Part shown: in pieces, positions 1 to 10,540 of the stretch
Layout: each line of letters opens with the position of its first letter
Numbering within the stretch: position 1 is the stretch's first letter
DNA from: Chara braunii
Taxonomy: Eukaryota; Streptophyta; Charophyceae; Charales; Characeae
Direction: 5' to 3'
Length of the DNA: 64,000 bases
NCBI GenBank assembly: GCA_003427395.1
Contig: BFEA01000132.1
Coordinates: 970,490-1,034,489, forward strand
Notes under the pieces: generated by a model
What the model was told of the DNA's origin: nothing
Database searches by the model: none
The model's input: only the letters and a program-made list of their open reading frames with translations
Made by a program: the position numbers and the translations under genes

Positions 1-87
<87 letters not shown>

Positions 88-127
88 CACACACATACAC
101 ACACGCACACACACACACACACACACA
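1..127. repeat. (TC)n-(AC)n compound microsatellite
   Basis: A TC dinucleotide run at 1-24 passes directly into an AC run that continues with a few interruptions to about 127. Simple-sequence repeat with no coding content. Confidence 0.97.
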
Positions 128-1045
128 TGCGAGGCCATTGCCTCTATGAGCCCCATAAGGCCCCATTTTTGCAGCCCGTCAGCCGCCCTAAGTGAACGCA
201 GGCTCGACGAGGCCCTCAGGGCCCTTTTCTGGCCACTACGCAACTCAGGGAAATTCAGGCAGTTGCGCAGCGCCGGTTGGTTGAATGAACCCAGGCTGTG
301 GGCGCCTGTGTGAATGAATGTGAAGCAGGCCGTGGGCTGGATACGGGTACCGGGCCAAACAAAGGCCGAAGGCAGTTGGGCACATGCAACCACTACAGGC
401 CCAGAGCCTGCTTTCGACGCGCTGGGCCTCAGGCTACTGGGGCCTTCTGGAAGCTTCCTGGGACTGGACGCAGGCAGGCCACTTCGATATAGGGAAGGGC
501 CTGCCTCCTCATTCGGCATTCGGGTGCTGGCTACGTGCTGCACAAGCGCTGCTGCTGCGCTATTTGCTGGCTGGCGCCTACACTCTCACAGGGCAGCAGG
601 GAAGGAGCACGCAGCCATAGCCGAGCTGCGCTGCTGTACGCTGGGTGAAGCGCAGGGTGGTCCTTGGGTGCTAGTGGCATCTGTGAGTTGGGGAACGAGG
701 TTGTGAGGGTAGCGCGAGACATACCTGGTGCTGAAGCGTGCGACATTGGTCGCCATATGCTCGTACTGCGGGAATGCTGTTGATGTCATCTTTCAGCTTC
801 GTAGTATAGGCTAGATAGGATCTGCCACATGTAGTCTGGGCGCCGAGCGCCAGATAGGATATCAACTCTGGTTCTTCGTTGATGATGATGGGACTATTTC
901 AGCATTCTCAATTATGAACTCTTGGTGTGTTCTTATTTGGTGATTCTCGTGATGCAATGCTGCTGTTGGTTCGAGGTGAAGACTATCTGGACTCATATGT
1001 ATGATGCTGTTTGATTGCTGAAGTTCGCTATTGCTCATCTTCCTT

Positions 1046-1084
<39 letters not shown>

Positions 1085-2590
1085 GGGGGTCCGAAAGGGG
1101 GTCCGAAATCCCCCGACAGGTGAGTGCGCTGGGGGCCCCGGACCCCAACCGGGTGCATTGGCTACCACTTAAGACACAAACGTGAGTCAAGAACACAGTC
1201 CTCCTTCATGCCGAAGTAAAACAGCAACTATCATCCTTGAGCCTTGCTGCCCCGCCCTGTAAATTGTGGCGGCGCACCAGTTAAAAAGGGCGGGTCTACA
1301 CCCGCCCCTCCCCGTGACTCATCTGTTGCAGCCCCAGCCAGCGGCACGAGCAAAACACCAGTCAAAGGTAAATCTCCGATCTTTCTGCTTACCTCTAAAT
1401 ACTTCGTTCGACAGGCTGACCAAACGCATCGGCTAGTAAACTAGTTTTTCACCCCCTCTTCTCCCTCACTACACGCGTAATACTTGTACCTCCTTCGATC
1501 ATGCACGAAGAGCCTGAATCTTTTGTTGTCGTAGCCCGCCCTTTAGACGCCCTTGCATCGCTGGCTGTTCGAAGAGCCTCTTTCTCTCTCTGCGTCCCTC
1601 ACGAGTACGTACGCGCCCTATGTAAGTGTTCTTTCCGCTTGTACTTATCGATGCAGGTTCTACAGCAGCCCTGCGTCTTCCTCTGCACTCGAGGCCCCGA
1701 CCTACCAGGTACGCACCTCTTAACCTTCCTTCCTTCCGCTCTGTAGATTGACCCTCTTTTCCCCCCACCATACGCCGGTCCCTCTCCTTATTACTCAGTC
1801 TTCTGCCGTCCCAACTTCGAATGTATTTTTCCGACAGAATACGGAAATATACACTGCTTCCTAGCCAGGGCGCGGTAAGGTAAGAAGCGTTACTCCTTTC
1901 AATGAGTTAAGCAAAGTCGGAATAAGCCTTTCATTAATCATCCGGGAAGCCCGCCCCTCGCACCGGGTTGCTAGCTATAGCGCCTGCTATCTGGTAACAA
2001 ACCGAATGTACCTTCCGCCCAACCCGGTGTCGGCCCGAATATCCTTGCAATAGTATTTGGGCACATTTTTGCATCTCACAGAAGGTGCCTTTTTGACGAT
2101 ATTCGAGAAGGTGTCTCGTTTTCGTGTGACCATAACCAACTCTCAGGGGTTGGGAATGGCACGCGCTTTTTGATCTGATTAGAGAGTGTGTGGGTGTGCA
2201 CTTGGAGGGCACGCATGAGTTTTTAGGCGGACCTCTGGTTATGTTTATGAGAGCGGCGCCCGCGCCTAGTAGCATGAGCTAGAAAAGGGTTGCAAAATGA
2301 CTGCAGTAGCACAGGCAGAGCGCGGTCGCATTCGAAAACCGGCATTTGACGATCGGGGCTAGGACTTAGTCATCGGATTCGCGGTCCCGCGGGACTATCC
2401 CCCTTAGTTTTGCCAGGGAGTCCGACTGCGGGCCCGACTGGCGGGACTGAGGGGAGTACCAGCAGCTCAGTGGGTCCCTCCTTCCCCCTCCGCCATTTTC
2501 TCCTCGTTAATTTTTTACTTATTGTTATTTTATTTTGTCCCATATTGGGACATGGTCCGGTACTGGTACCGGGACCGGTGTGGGAACACA
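128..2590. other. Anonymous sequence, no supportable gene
   Basis: Open frames here are short, overlap one another on both strands and show no recognisable motif. A (CA)n microsatellite lies at 1047-1082. The rest is unannotated intergenic or decayed repeat DNA. Confidence 0.6.
1047..1082. repeat. (CA)18 microsatellite
   Basis: Uninterrupted CA dinucleotide run, followed by a short direct repeat of GGGGGTCCGAAA at 1085-1108. Confidence 0.95.
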
Positions 2591-2655
2591 AGAGCTTAGC
2601 TCAGTTGGTACACCATTGAACTGTTGAAATACAGACACAGGTTCGGACCAGATGA
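2591..2655 (+). repeat. tRNA-like relic, probably a tRNA-derived SINE head
   Basis: TAGCTCAGTTGG at 2597-2608 matches the Pol III box A consensus. About 40 nt later GGTTCGGACC at 2640-2649 resembles box B. The D stem does not pair, so this is not a functional tRNA gene. A related sequence with the same CTGTTGAA core occurs on the minus strand near 63433-63490, which favours a dispersed SINE-type repeat over a single decayed tRNA. Confidence 0.5.
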
Positions 2656-2744
2656 AGGAACTTGATGAGTAAAACCAAATATTTCTGCATTGCTTAGGGG
2701 CCGGTCAACTCGATGGTGATACCTCGGGGCCGTCAGACGGCCTA

Positions 2745-2816
2745 GTCCCTCGGGACATCCGTTAAAATTGGAACGATACAGAGATGATTAGCATGTCCGA
2801 GTGCAAGGATGGTATG
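2745..2816 (+). pseudogene. U6 snRNA pseudogene, 5' part, interrupted by an LTR
   Basis: The stretch starts with a plant-type U6 5' stem-loop (GTCCCTCGGGAC), continues with AAAATTGGAACGATACAGAGA (positions 2764-2784, including the ACAGAGA box) and GATTAGCATG, then reads GTGCAAGGAT. Bases around 2796-2801 diverge from the conserved GGCCCCTGC, so this is a degraded copy. At 2817 an LTR begins. The sequence after the far end of that LTR (33506 onward, TATGCATAGAAA) could be the missing 3' part of U6. TATG flanks the LTR on both sides. Confidence 0.8.
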
Positions 2817-3921
2817 TGTTACGATCCTGGTCATTTCCAAAGTGCGAATTCACAATGAAAGACAATGCCACCCAATTGCGAAAGAAATGAAAGCACTTGC
2901 AAAGAGATAGAGACCAGAGGAGAGAGAAAGAAGAAGAAGAAGAAGAAGAAGAAGATATGCACCAGCAAGACCAATGACAACTCCGCCTTCACTCTCCACC
3001 TTCCTCCTCCTCCTTCACTTCGCCAATCTTATTCTTCTCCCAATAATAATAATAACAATGAATGGATGAACTAGAATCAATATCCGAAGTTCCCTCTTAC
3101 TGCCGACTCAACAATAACAACAACAATAAGTCCACCATGGCTATGGCTTCCCTCCTTCTGCCTCCTCTCTCATGCAAAGGCTATGGCGGACTACTGAGGG
3201 CCCTGCCCTCCTGTCCAAAGGACAACCCAAAGCAGCTATGGCGCTGCACTCCTATCCAAAGGACAACCCAAAGCAGCTATGATGCTGTTGACTGGTCCAC
3301 CATGCCTGACTCTGCCTCGAGCTTCCTTGGTGCGGCACTACCCCAACTGGGGCCTTCCAGATGCAGCGCCCAACAAGGTGATGAAGACGGTGTCCACCAT
3401 AGCCAGGTAGGTGCCTCGCCACTCTCCTCCTTAGCCCCCTTCTTCCTCCTCCTCAAGTTGGGCTGCTCGCCATAGCCAGGCTGCTCGCCATAGCCAAACT
3501 GAGCGCCAGCTGCCCTTCACCTCCAAGCAGCGTTGTATCAGCCAGCGCTGCGCTCCAGCAGCATGTCGCCAATCCTTGCATACCGCAAATGAGGAGCTAG
3601 TTGCTCCTCCGAAAGATATAGCGGCCTACTGGCCTCCTGGCGGTGACTTCCTAGGCAGAGCGGCCTCCCAGCAACCGGTACCTCCTCCCTTTTAGAGGGA
3701 AACATCATTGCAGGCTCTGCTAATCTCCGGACAGGCCCTAGACCCGGGCTACTTGGACTGGTACCGGCCATCCTCTAGCCTACCGCTACTGGGCCTCTAA
3801 AAATGCCAACTTTTTGTCTTCTTCGGCTCGGCCTCCAGTACCCCACACTTCTACCACTACTTCAGTGGTATCGGCCTACCTGCTACTTGAGTGTTTTTCC
3901 CCTCTACTCTAAGTGTCGAGG
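2817..3921 (+). mobile_element. E3-type solo LTR, copy A, left part
   Basis: It begins TGTTACGATCCTGG and aligns by eye along its length with copy C (59811-61175) and with copy B from 47795. It is cut at 3921 by the giant element and resumes at 33217, ending GGGTCATTACA at 33505. Without the insertion the LTR would be about 1.39 kb. TATG at 2813-2816 and 33506-33509 is the likely target-site duplication. It carries a decayed leader ORF (3062-3475; reading includes MPDSASSFLG and QQGDEDGVHHSQ). The region has a local tandem duplication of the segment encoding KDNPKQL. The first splice-donor-like site seen in other copies is altered here to GGTAGGTGCC (near 3408). Confidence 0.8.
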
Positions 3922-4443
3922 TGTCGGAGGGCGCGGTGTCCCGGCCCTCCTCTGCGTACCAAGTCCGTTGCGGCCTGTAGGTATGTTCCCAAACTACGAT
4001 TCCTAGTACCCGGGCCGTACCTTGACGTGGACCGGTCTTGTTGGTGTCTGCCTCAGCAAAAGGTGCGCCACAAGGGTTTCCATTGGTCCACGCAGGCTCG
4101 GCGCCCTGCTGTACAGCAGAGCACTACCGGCCTGCACTCGTGGTAGCCGCCGGGTTCGCCCTGCGACGCGAAGGTGAAAAGACCGGCGCTGTCATTTCTA
4201 CTGCGCGCCGATCGCGCCGTAGTCGGGTTATGGGTTAGGTACGTAGGCTCGCTGTTACAGTCGAATAGAGGAGGGGGCAAAATAAAAAGAAAGAAAAAGA
4301 AAAGTAGGAATAAGAAGGAAAAGGGGAAGTCAAGTGTCAGATCGGCGCGTAGATCTGGACCCTCGCTTTAGTTTGGGGTGATCTAGTGATCTCTGACCGC
4401 GGCGGCGTCATGATTTCCCTTCTTTTCCTATTCCATTTTATTG

Positions 4444-4477
<34 letters not shown>

Positions 4478-5013
4478 TAAATTTTCTCAGTTTCCTTTTC
4501 GGCCTGTCATTTGGTGGGAAGGCCAACGGTTCAGGTTCCAAGCTCAGACTGTGGTAGACGGCCCAAGCTGGCCCGACCCGTCGTATATCACGTGCGCCGG
4601 ACCTGCACGGCTGGGCTCCGAGCGGTAAGACCCCAAAAGAGGGGCGACTCGCGGCCGCTTCGGTAGGAGGCTTATCACCCCCTTGAGGAAGGTCATAAGC
4701 CCCCTCCTTGCCATCGGACACGGGTACCCGTCAGGGATAGCCCGGCAGGCGCGTTTTGAGGGAAGGGAAACGCTTGTCGGTATCCCGTTATGGGACTTCT
4801 GTTTTTGGAGCGCGGTCACATCGCGATGATTAGTGACTGACAATAGCATAGTAAGTTCAGCCCGTACTTCAACTGTTGAGTTTCGGTTTCTAAATTATTT
4901 AGTTTTATTTTGCTTTATATTTTGGGGCATTAAAACTATTAATGTGAGGAAATTTGGAGAAAGCCAAAGCTGAACTCTTCGTTTAGAACGCGGGGTCATG
5001 GCGAGTGGTGAAC

Positions 5014-5020
5014 CTATAAA
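5014..5020 (+). promoter_or_regulatory. Putative TATA box of the giant LTR
   Basis: CTATAAA in the context AACCTATAAAGGGG. It is conserved at 27677-27683 in the 3' LTR. The ORF1 ATG lies about 185 bp downstream. Inference from sequence context only. Confidence 0.5.
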
Positions 5021-5198
5021 GGGGTGAAGCAGATGAGTCTTAGGCTGCGGGCAGATAGCAGCGTGTAGGCCATTTTACTGTGCTGACGGTGTTGGCCTGA
5101 AAAGGGTGGGCAGTCCTGCTTGCGCGTGTGAGCGTTGAGGCTTGACTATTCCGGGAGCAGATAGCCTAGTGTTAGTTGTCTGCTCGGGGAGCGTAAAC

Positions 5199-5515
5199 AT
5201 GGTACGGAGCAATGGGCTGCACGGCTACAGGCCGACACACCTTCAGTTCACCTGGAAGTGGGAGCAGGTGTCCGGGGAGGGGCCTACCGTGACCGCAATC
5301 CTGGACTACAGCCATTGTAACCAGGAGGCAAGGCTGAAAATCAACGTCGAAGGGGGAAGGGAAGAGAGAATGAGGGCCGACCAGAGGCTGCAGTTGGCCT
5401 TCACGGAGGCTAAGGACCGAGCGGAGAGGAGGTGTAGAAGAGACGAGGTTACAGTCGAGCTGAGGGTGACTGTTTCCTACCTGGAGGAGGAGACTTCGGC
5501 GGGCACAGTGGAGCG
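5199..5515 (+). pseudogene. LTR ORF1, 5' LTR copy, interrupted by mitochondrial DNA
   Basis: The probable start is the ATG at 5199 (AAACATGG, a good Kozak context), giving MVRSNGLHGYRP. The reading frame shares long stretches with the copies at 27862 and on the minus strand at 24428-24958: SGEGPTVTAIL, RLKINVEGG, TEAKDRAERRCRRD and a VSYLEEETSA segment. After residue ~105 the frame runs into inserted mitochondrial sequence at 5516, and the native C-terminal half resumes out of place after ~5709. No known domain is recognised. The conserved coding frame in three copies argues that it was once translated. Confidence 0.6.
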
Positions 5516-5516
5516 T

Positions 5517-5579
5517 TTATTGATTTTAACTATTGGTTTTGTTTATGAATGGAAGAAGGGCGCTTTAGATTGGGAATAA
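5517..5579 (+). pseudogene. nad3: nad3 3'-terminal fragment (mitochondrial complex I subunit 3)
   Basis: The frame reads LLILTIGFVYEWKKGALDWE and ends in TAA at 5577-5579. YEWKKGALDWE is the conserved C-terminus of plant and algal NAD3, a membrane subunit of respiratory complex I. Only the last ~20 residues are present. By chance the fragment is in frame with upstream LTR ORF1, so the locus encodes a potential 127-residue chimera from the ATG at 5199. Confidence 0.88.
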
Positions 5580-5586
5580 CACATTT

Positions 5587-5659
5587 GGGTAATTAGCTCA
5601 GTTGGTAGAGTGCCTCGTTTACACCGAGAGAGCCAGCGGTTCAAGTCCGTTATTACCCA
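5587..5659 (+). tRNA. trnV-UAC: Mitochondrial-type tRNA-Val(UAC), nuclear copy
   Basis: The acceptor stem GGGTAAT/ATTACCC pairs perfectly. The D arm is GCTC..GAGT, the anticodon stem starts CCTCG, the loop TTTACAC gives anticodon UAC, and the T arm contains GGTTCAAGTCC. It is 73 nt including the discriminator A. It starts 7 bases after the nad3 stop codon. As an organellar gene in nuclear DNA it is probably inactive, although box A and box B matches leave Pol III transcription possible. Confidence 0.9.
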
Positions 5660-5662
5660 GAT

Positions 5663-5709
5663 GGGAAAATAGCTTAGTTGGTTAGAGTGCTGGTCTGTCA
5701 CGCCAGAAG
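5663..5709 (+). pseudogene. trnD-GUC: Partial mitochondrial tRNA-Asp(GUC)
   Basis: GGGAAAATAGCTTAGTTGG begins a tRNA-like 5' half. The anticodon arm CTGGT-CTGTCAC-GCCAG has anticodon GUC. The gene is cut 3' of the anticodon arm where LTR sequence (GCGAGCAGCGG) resumes, so the T arm and 3' acceptor strand are missing. Confidence 0.87.
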
Positions 5710-6424
5710 AGTGCGAGCAGCGGCACCTGGACCGTGACTCGGAGGCGGAGAGCGACACCAGTGATTGGGAGACTGACCTCCAGTCTTGGAACAGACCGGA
5801 CCAGGTTCGCAGGAACCATCCTCAAGCGCGACCAGCTGAGGAAGGCCCAGAGGCCAGCTCGCGGCGACAGAGGCTCAGAGGGCGCGGGACAGAAAGGGCG
5901 AGAGGCAAAAGGGAAGAGAGGTGTGTGTGATCATAACGGGAAGAGAGAGAAGTCTCGGGGAGGTCAACACGTGTGCGAGTTGCAGAGAGAGAGGGAGAGG
6001 CGCGAGCAGTGGCGACCAAGAGATTACTTGTTGACGTCGGCCTGTCTTCCGTGTGCGAAGATAAGACAGTGGGCAATGGCCACTGATAACCACCACCGAA
6101 TGAGCAGAAAGGAGAGAGTTATGCGCGAGCTCTAGCCGAACAAGAAGTGAGGCGTCGTGCGACGGGGATGCGAGTAAAGGGAGGGCGGACCTGAGTTTCG
6201 TCGCACACGAGGCGAGGCAGTTACGGTGCAACAGGGAGAGAGAGAGAGAGAGGACAAGCGAGAACGGGAAAAAGGGAGGGGGCTAGTGAAGGAAAATGAG
6301 AGAGGGTGCGCGCGGGGGGGTTCTTCTTGAGAGAGAAAGGGGAAGTTCCGGAGGGTATCCAGGACGTCATGCGTTCGAGCGGGCGAGCAAGACAGTGGGG
6401 CGATGAGTGAGTTGCACGTGTAGC

Positions 6425-6679
6425 ATGAGAGAGGCAAGAAGAGGGTCAATGCTGGAAGCTGAGGCTGACGTCACAGACTGGCAGAACTTTCACTCTCTCG
6501 AGGCCTGGACGGTAACCCACCGAGAATCGTTTCATCTGCTATCCTCGTCAATTAGGGACAGTGGCGAACTGGCGTGCGTGAAGCAAGCGGTGTGGATGTA
6601 TGTGAAGATATCGAGGCTGACTGATGCACTGCAGCGCGACCACGACCAAAAGAAGACCAACTGGTTTATCGGCGTTTGA
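6425..6679 (+). CDS. Possible small ORF conserved between both LTR copies
   Basis: From the ATG at 6425 the frame encodes ~84 residues, including the segments ADVTDWQNFHSLEAW and SSIRDSGELACVKQ. The equivalent frame at 28888 in the 3' LTR keeps nearly all residues but has a TAG after VKQVV. Two recently duplicated LTR copies would share any frame, so conservation is weak evidence. No family is recognised. Confidence 0.25.
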   Translation: MREARRGSMLEAEADVTDWQNFHSLEAWTVTHRESFHLLSSSIRDSGELACVKQAVWMYVKISRLTDALQRDHDQKKTNWFIGV

Positions 6680-7509
6680 TGACGCCTCCCTCGTCGTAAG
6701 CGAGTAGCACTAGATGCCACCTCTTTTCCTTGCTCTCTTCTTGTCTGCGCCATGGTCAGCGGAACTCTTTTCCACAAGGTCCTTTGTTGTCGTCACCAAT
6801 CTCTTCCCGGAACGAGAGGGCGAAGTGGGCGTTGTACGCGATTTGCACAGGTGAACATTCGAACGGTGTGACGATGTGCAGGCCATCATCTACATGCAGG
6901 ACAAAGAGAAGGGAAAGACAAGAGGGCGTGTGCTCACGCAAGCGCCTAATGTTTGGGTCTATTTGAGAAAGCATACTCGTGAGATCACTGCTGAAGTCAA
7001 CACTTTTACGATATGAATTTTATCTTAACCTCGGTTCCATGCTTGTCCTGCTTTCAGTTCTTGATGTACGAATAGTCGGGAGAGAGCATGCAAAATTACC
7101 CACAGCTACGAACCAGGATCAAAAGAGGAACTGAACATACTCGAAGCGTGTTTGTGGCCATAGCGCCGTGGATATCTAAGTCCCCTAGATTTGATATTGG
7201 TCATTTATTTCGTTTCAGTTTGTTCTACTTTGATTGGTAGCTCGGTTACGGTCTATCAGCATCCGATAGAAGGTGTTTTATAAGGGAGAGAGCTACAGGA
7301 GGGACAAAATCGGTAAGGTTCGCGTGAATGGACTCGTTATTGGTCTTGCCGACTGTTCAGCTGTTAGTCGTGGCTCAATCTGATTTGAACCCCTCTCCGC
7401 ATGAGCATTTTCAATCGTAAGGGAGTTGGGACCTCTATCGCGAACAAGCGAATGGCTTGGCTATGCTGAACTAGGATAATCCTGGAGGTGAAAGGGAGTA
7501 GACTGAAGC

Positions 7510-7818
7510 GTGCACTTTAATGTGAATGTTCATTTTCTTATTGATGAGTTGCCTAATGAACTAGTACAGGAAACAAGTGACCCTCATACCGCGATTGAGC
7601 TGTCTCTACAACCTTTAACACTGACAGAGGATGCATCTGACGAGGCTTCTGCAAGTGAGTCTCCATTGGAAGGGAATTTTACTTCTCAGAGCCCCTCTGA
7701 ATTAGTAGAATCTCCTTCTAATGAAACGGCTTGCTTTCTGGCCAACATGATGCCATTTGATGGTGATCTACCTTCAAAATTCGTCATGGAACCCACAATA
7801 TTGTACTTGGTGAAGTGA
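7510..7818 (+). pseudogene. gypsy gag/pro linker, left palindrome arm
   Basis: The frame reads MHFNVNVHFLIDELPNEL and continues with acidic, serine-rich sequence and CFLANMMPFDGDLPSKF. It is homologous to the minus-strand linker at 14200-14490 between the zinc-knuckle ORF and the protease. It is not a separate gene: it belongs to a polyprotein and breaks into another frame after ~7800. The join with LTR sequence at ~7497-7517 is a deletion junction that removed gag. Confidence 0.6.
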
Positions 7819-7986
7819 GAAACTTTCAAGCACGCTTGACGCCTCAAATGATAGAGGAAAGGAAAAGAAGGAAAGCTGATGAATCTTTGATTAATATCCT
7901 TGATAACCCATAATCGGAAATTCCACATAGGAAAAATGAACAAGGAAGGAAGAGGAAATTCCACATAGGAACAATGAAAAAGTGAT

Positions 7987-8430
7987 TTGGAAGATGGAAC
8001 AGTGATTACTGACGTAATTACTAAAAGGTTGGAAGAGACAGAAGTGATTTTGTTCTTCAAGGAAGCAATGACTCTAACACCCAAACTGAGGAAAGAACTG
8101 AAGAAGCTGATTGAGGAGAAGAAATTAGAAGTTAATTACTTGGGATCAATTTTTCCCAGTCAGGTTAACAGATCATTACCAGGCTGTAAGATGAGATTCG
8201 CAACCATGGGATGTGGACATCTGACCATTTATATTAATCAAGTGAAGATTCGAGCCTTAGTGGATTCTGGAGCAGAGATGATACTCCTTTCTCGAAAAAC
8301 AATGGAGGCTTGTGACTTATCTATTGATAGACCTGCACAAAATATACTGAGTAATATTGCAGGAGAACTTTTTGTGGCGGGATTTATTAAAAATTTGCCT
8401 ATCAAAATTGGGACCATGTCAGTTGAATGA
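7987..8430 (+). pseudogene. gypsy aspartic protease, left arm
   Basis: The retropepsin active-site motif ALVDSGAEMILLSR lies at about residues 88-101, followed by a hydrophobic segment FVAGFIKNLPIKIG. In a retrotransposon this protease cleaves Gag-Pol. The domain closely matches the minus-strand copy at 13573-13851. The frame ends at a TGA at 8428 and continues in another frame as VVPELDHECILGTPFL, so the polyprotein is broken. Confidence 0.75.
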
Positions 8431-8865
8431 CTGGTTTTGTAGTACCAGAGTTGGACCATGAATGTATCTTGGGCACTCCATTCTTGCATAGAATGGAGGC
8501 GATCCAATTTTTCAGTGATGAGGGTCGTCCTGGATTGGCCTACAAGATCCAGAGACTTCTCAGGAACAGACCTTTATGGTCTGCACTAAAAATGATTTCA
8601 AGCATCGATTGTCTGCTAATTCGATCAGAAAGGAAGAGTCTACTGAAAGGATTAGGAGACTAAGAGAAGAAGGCAAACAAGAGGTTAAAGTTTCGAAAAT
8701 GATAAAAACCCTTGGTAATCTCAAAGATGTGGATGAACAAATTGAAGCGTTTAAGAAAGCTGTAGAGACTGCTAAGGGAGGAAAGATGGAGTTAAAATTT
8801 ACATCGACTCATCCTTTTTTAGGAAAATAACCACTGGGTCAAAGAGAAAATACAAGCCCAAGGGG
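8427..8865 (+). pseudogene. protease C-terminus and protease-RT linker, left arm
   Basis: Two overlapping frames (8427-8663 and 8576-8830) together restore homology to the minus-strand 13157-13573 segment: a protease C-terminal CILGTPFLHRMEA, then a charged, helical stretch VSKMIKTLGNLKDVDEQIEAF. The change of frame near 8580 shows this copy is not functional. Confidence 0.6.
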
Positions 8866-9787
8866 GTGAATAAGAACCCGGTGGCAGTCCTAATACAAAA
8901 GGATTATGATAAAGCATTGAAAAAAAAGAGAAAAATTATTAAAGCGTTAAGAGAGTCTGCAAAACTGGGGAACAGAGTCACCAAAGTGAGATTTGACACA
9001 ATGAAGATAGACTCGGATCAGTTTATCCTGCCTAAAGAGACAGAATATATTTTTAAAATGTGTCAGGAATTCTCTGGTGCATTCTCTTTTAATGATGAAG
9101 AGAGAGGGTGGTTGGACGTGGATATGATCAAGATGGTCAAAATTTGGGCAGTCGGTCATGTTTCATGGAATGATAGGTCGACGAAGTATGCCCTGAAAGA
9201 AGAAGCAGAGGTTGTAAAATATCTTGACAAGAAAATTGTTTTTAACGTTGCTGAACCTGCTGATGGACCGTATGCTAACCACTGGTTTTGTTTTTGGAAA
9301 CCAGGGGGTGGATTGAAATGGATACAGAATCTTCAGAAGCTCAACTTTGTGATGGTACGTGACGCAGGTAGTCTTCCTAATGCAGATCTCCTCTCCGAAT
9401 CTTTTACTAGTCGATGCATTTATTCCCTAGTTGATTTGTATAATGGCTATGATCAGTTTTCCATTGATTGCACTAGTCGACCAATGATTGTCATGCACAC
9501 GCCAAGAGGGCTCATTCAGATGTGCGTGGTACCTCAGGGTTGGACTAATGGTGTGACAGTGGTTCAAAGGGATCCAAGTGATGCAAGACATTTCTCCTGA
9601 AGTAACCAGCCCCTATATTGATGACAATCCTGTAAAAGGACCCCTAGTAAGGGATAAGACTTTGGTCGCAGGTGGAGTCAAGAAGTTTGTCTGGGAACAC
9701 GCTGAAGGAGTAAAAATGGTTCTAGAGAGACTTCAAAAATATAACCTGACTGCCAATGGACCAAAGTCCCTTCTCTTTCAGCCATAA
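8866..9787 (+). pseudogene. gypsy reverse transcriptase, left arm, frameshifted
   Basis: RT motifs are visible in order: NHWFCFWKPGGG with LQKLNF, motif A LVDLYNGYDQFSID, motif B VPQGWTNGV, then after a frame change at ~9580 the catalytic PYIDDNPVKGP (YxDD). The frame change comes from a short deletion relative to the minus-strand copy (GGGATCCAAGTGATG against GGGATATGATCAAAG). The enzyme would copy element RNA to cDNA, but this copy cannot make it. The RT style (LQ.LN.V...DAG.LP and YIDD.P..GP) is unlike the common plant gypsy RT at 52809. Confidence 0.8.
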
Positions 9788-9796
9788 GTAATCATC

Positions 9797-10540
9797 TTGG
9801 GTTTCAGATGTTTCTCCAAGGGTAGGAGCCTTGACCCCAAAAAGATGGGCAAAATCTTAAACTGGTCTCTGCCACTCAAGAGAGTGACAGACGTCAGAAG
9901 CTTTTTGGGTGTTTGTGGATTCTGGAGGATTTTTATTCCTCATTTTGCTACCCTTGCAGAACCTCCGAGGGAGATGGTAAGGCAAAAGGCTAATTTAGCA
10001 TGAAATTAGAAGAGACAAATCGATGAAGAAACTCTACAGGAGAAATTAAAAGATGGAGGTGTAGTGTTGGGAGTGTCATTTTATGATGATGATGAGGCAA
10101 GGCCTTTCATCATTGAGGCTGATGGAGGACCAGTCGCTCTGGGTGGCGTGCTCATTCAGAAAGATGAAAATGGGAAAGAGAGGCCTCTGAGATTTGAGAG
10201 CAGGACTCTTAACTCTACAGAAAGAGGTTGTACCCAATTCAGAAAAGAGTTGCTGGCAATCATCCATAGCCTGAGGTGCTTCAGACACTATGTACTAGGG
10301 AGGAGATTCATCTTGAGGACTGATGCATCTGCTGTGATTGGTGCCATTAAGAAGCACCAACAAGTAGATCCAACAGTCAACAGNTGGATTGCCTTCATCT
10401 GGAATTTTGATTTTAAGTTGGAAAAGATCCCTACTGAAAAGAACAGAGCAGATGGCCTGAGCAGGATTGAATGGAGAAACGATGAAGAAGAGGATGTAAA
10501 TGGAACGATTGAGAATCTGCCTATGTTGATAATTTTCTGA
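9797..10540 (+). pseudogene. gypsy RT connection and RNase H, left arm
   Basis: The frame at 9797-10003 carries the RT tail DVRSFLGVCGFWRIFIPHF. The frame at 10064-10540 carries RNase H: EADGGPVALGGVL, RKELLAIIHSLRCF, RTDASAVIGAI and KNRADGLSRIEW, so the acidic catalytic positions are present. A stop and frame change at ~10003-10064 separates them. One N lies at 10384. Confidence 0.78.

Larger units (their letters stand above)
5516..5708 (+). other. Nuclear mitochondrial DNA insertion (NUMT): nad3 end, trnV, partial trnD
   Basis: The 3' LTR reads continuously GTGGAGCGCGAGCAG at this site. In the 5' LTR the same sequence is split by ~193 bp that encodes, in order and on one strand, the C-terminus of NADH dehydrogenase subunit 3, a complete tRNA-Val(UAC) and the first ~45 nt of tRNA-Asp(GUC). 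AGCG on the left and AGTG on the right of the insert could be a small imperfect target duplication. The base composition is AT-richer than the flanking LTR. Confidence 0.9.
3922..7517 (+). mobile_element. Giant-LTR gypsy element: truncated 5' LTR
   Basis: It starts TGTCGGAGGG and is near-identical by eye to the 3' LTR from 26618 to 29966. It then jumps to sequence matching 30497-30523, so about 530 bp is missing relative to the 3' LTR. At about 7517 the LTR is joined to gag/pol sequence; the rest of the LTR, the primer binding site and the leader are absent. The first E3 flank ends ..GTCGAGG, and after the other end of the nest E3 resumes GCGGGCC, which fits one insertion with a 4-bp (GAGG/GCGG) imperfect target duplication. 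It contains an (ATT)n run at ~4438-4468, a TATA box, ORF1 and a mitochondrial insertion. Confidence 0.78.

Noticed and set aside
2745-2816. Functional U6 snRNA gene
   Set aside because: The central CCCCTGC region is mutated and the 3' part is displaced by an LTR.
5587-5659. Functional nuclear tRNA-Val
   Set aside because: The adjacent nad3 tail and partial trnD show it came as part of a mitochondrial fragment.
5875-6449. Minus-strand Ser/Leu/Pro-rich ORFs in the LTR
   Set aside because: Complement of purine-rich GAGAGA sequence; broken differently in the 3' LTR.
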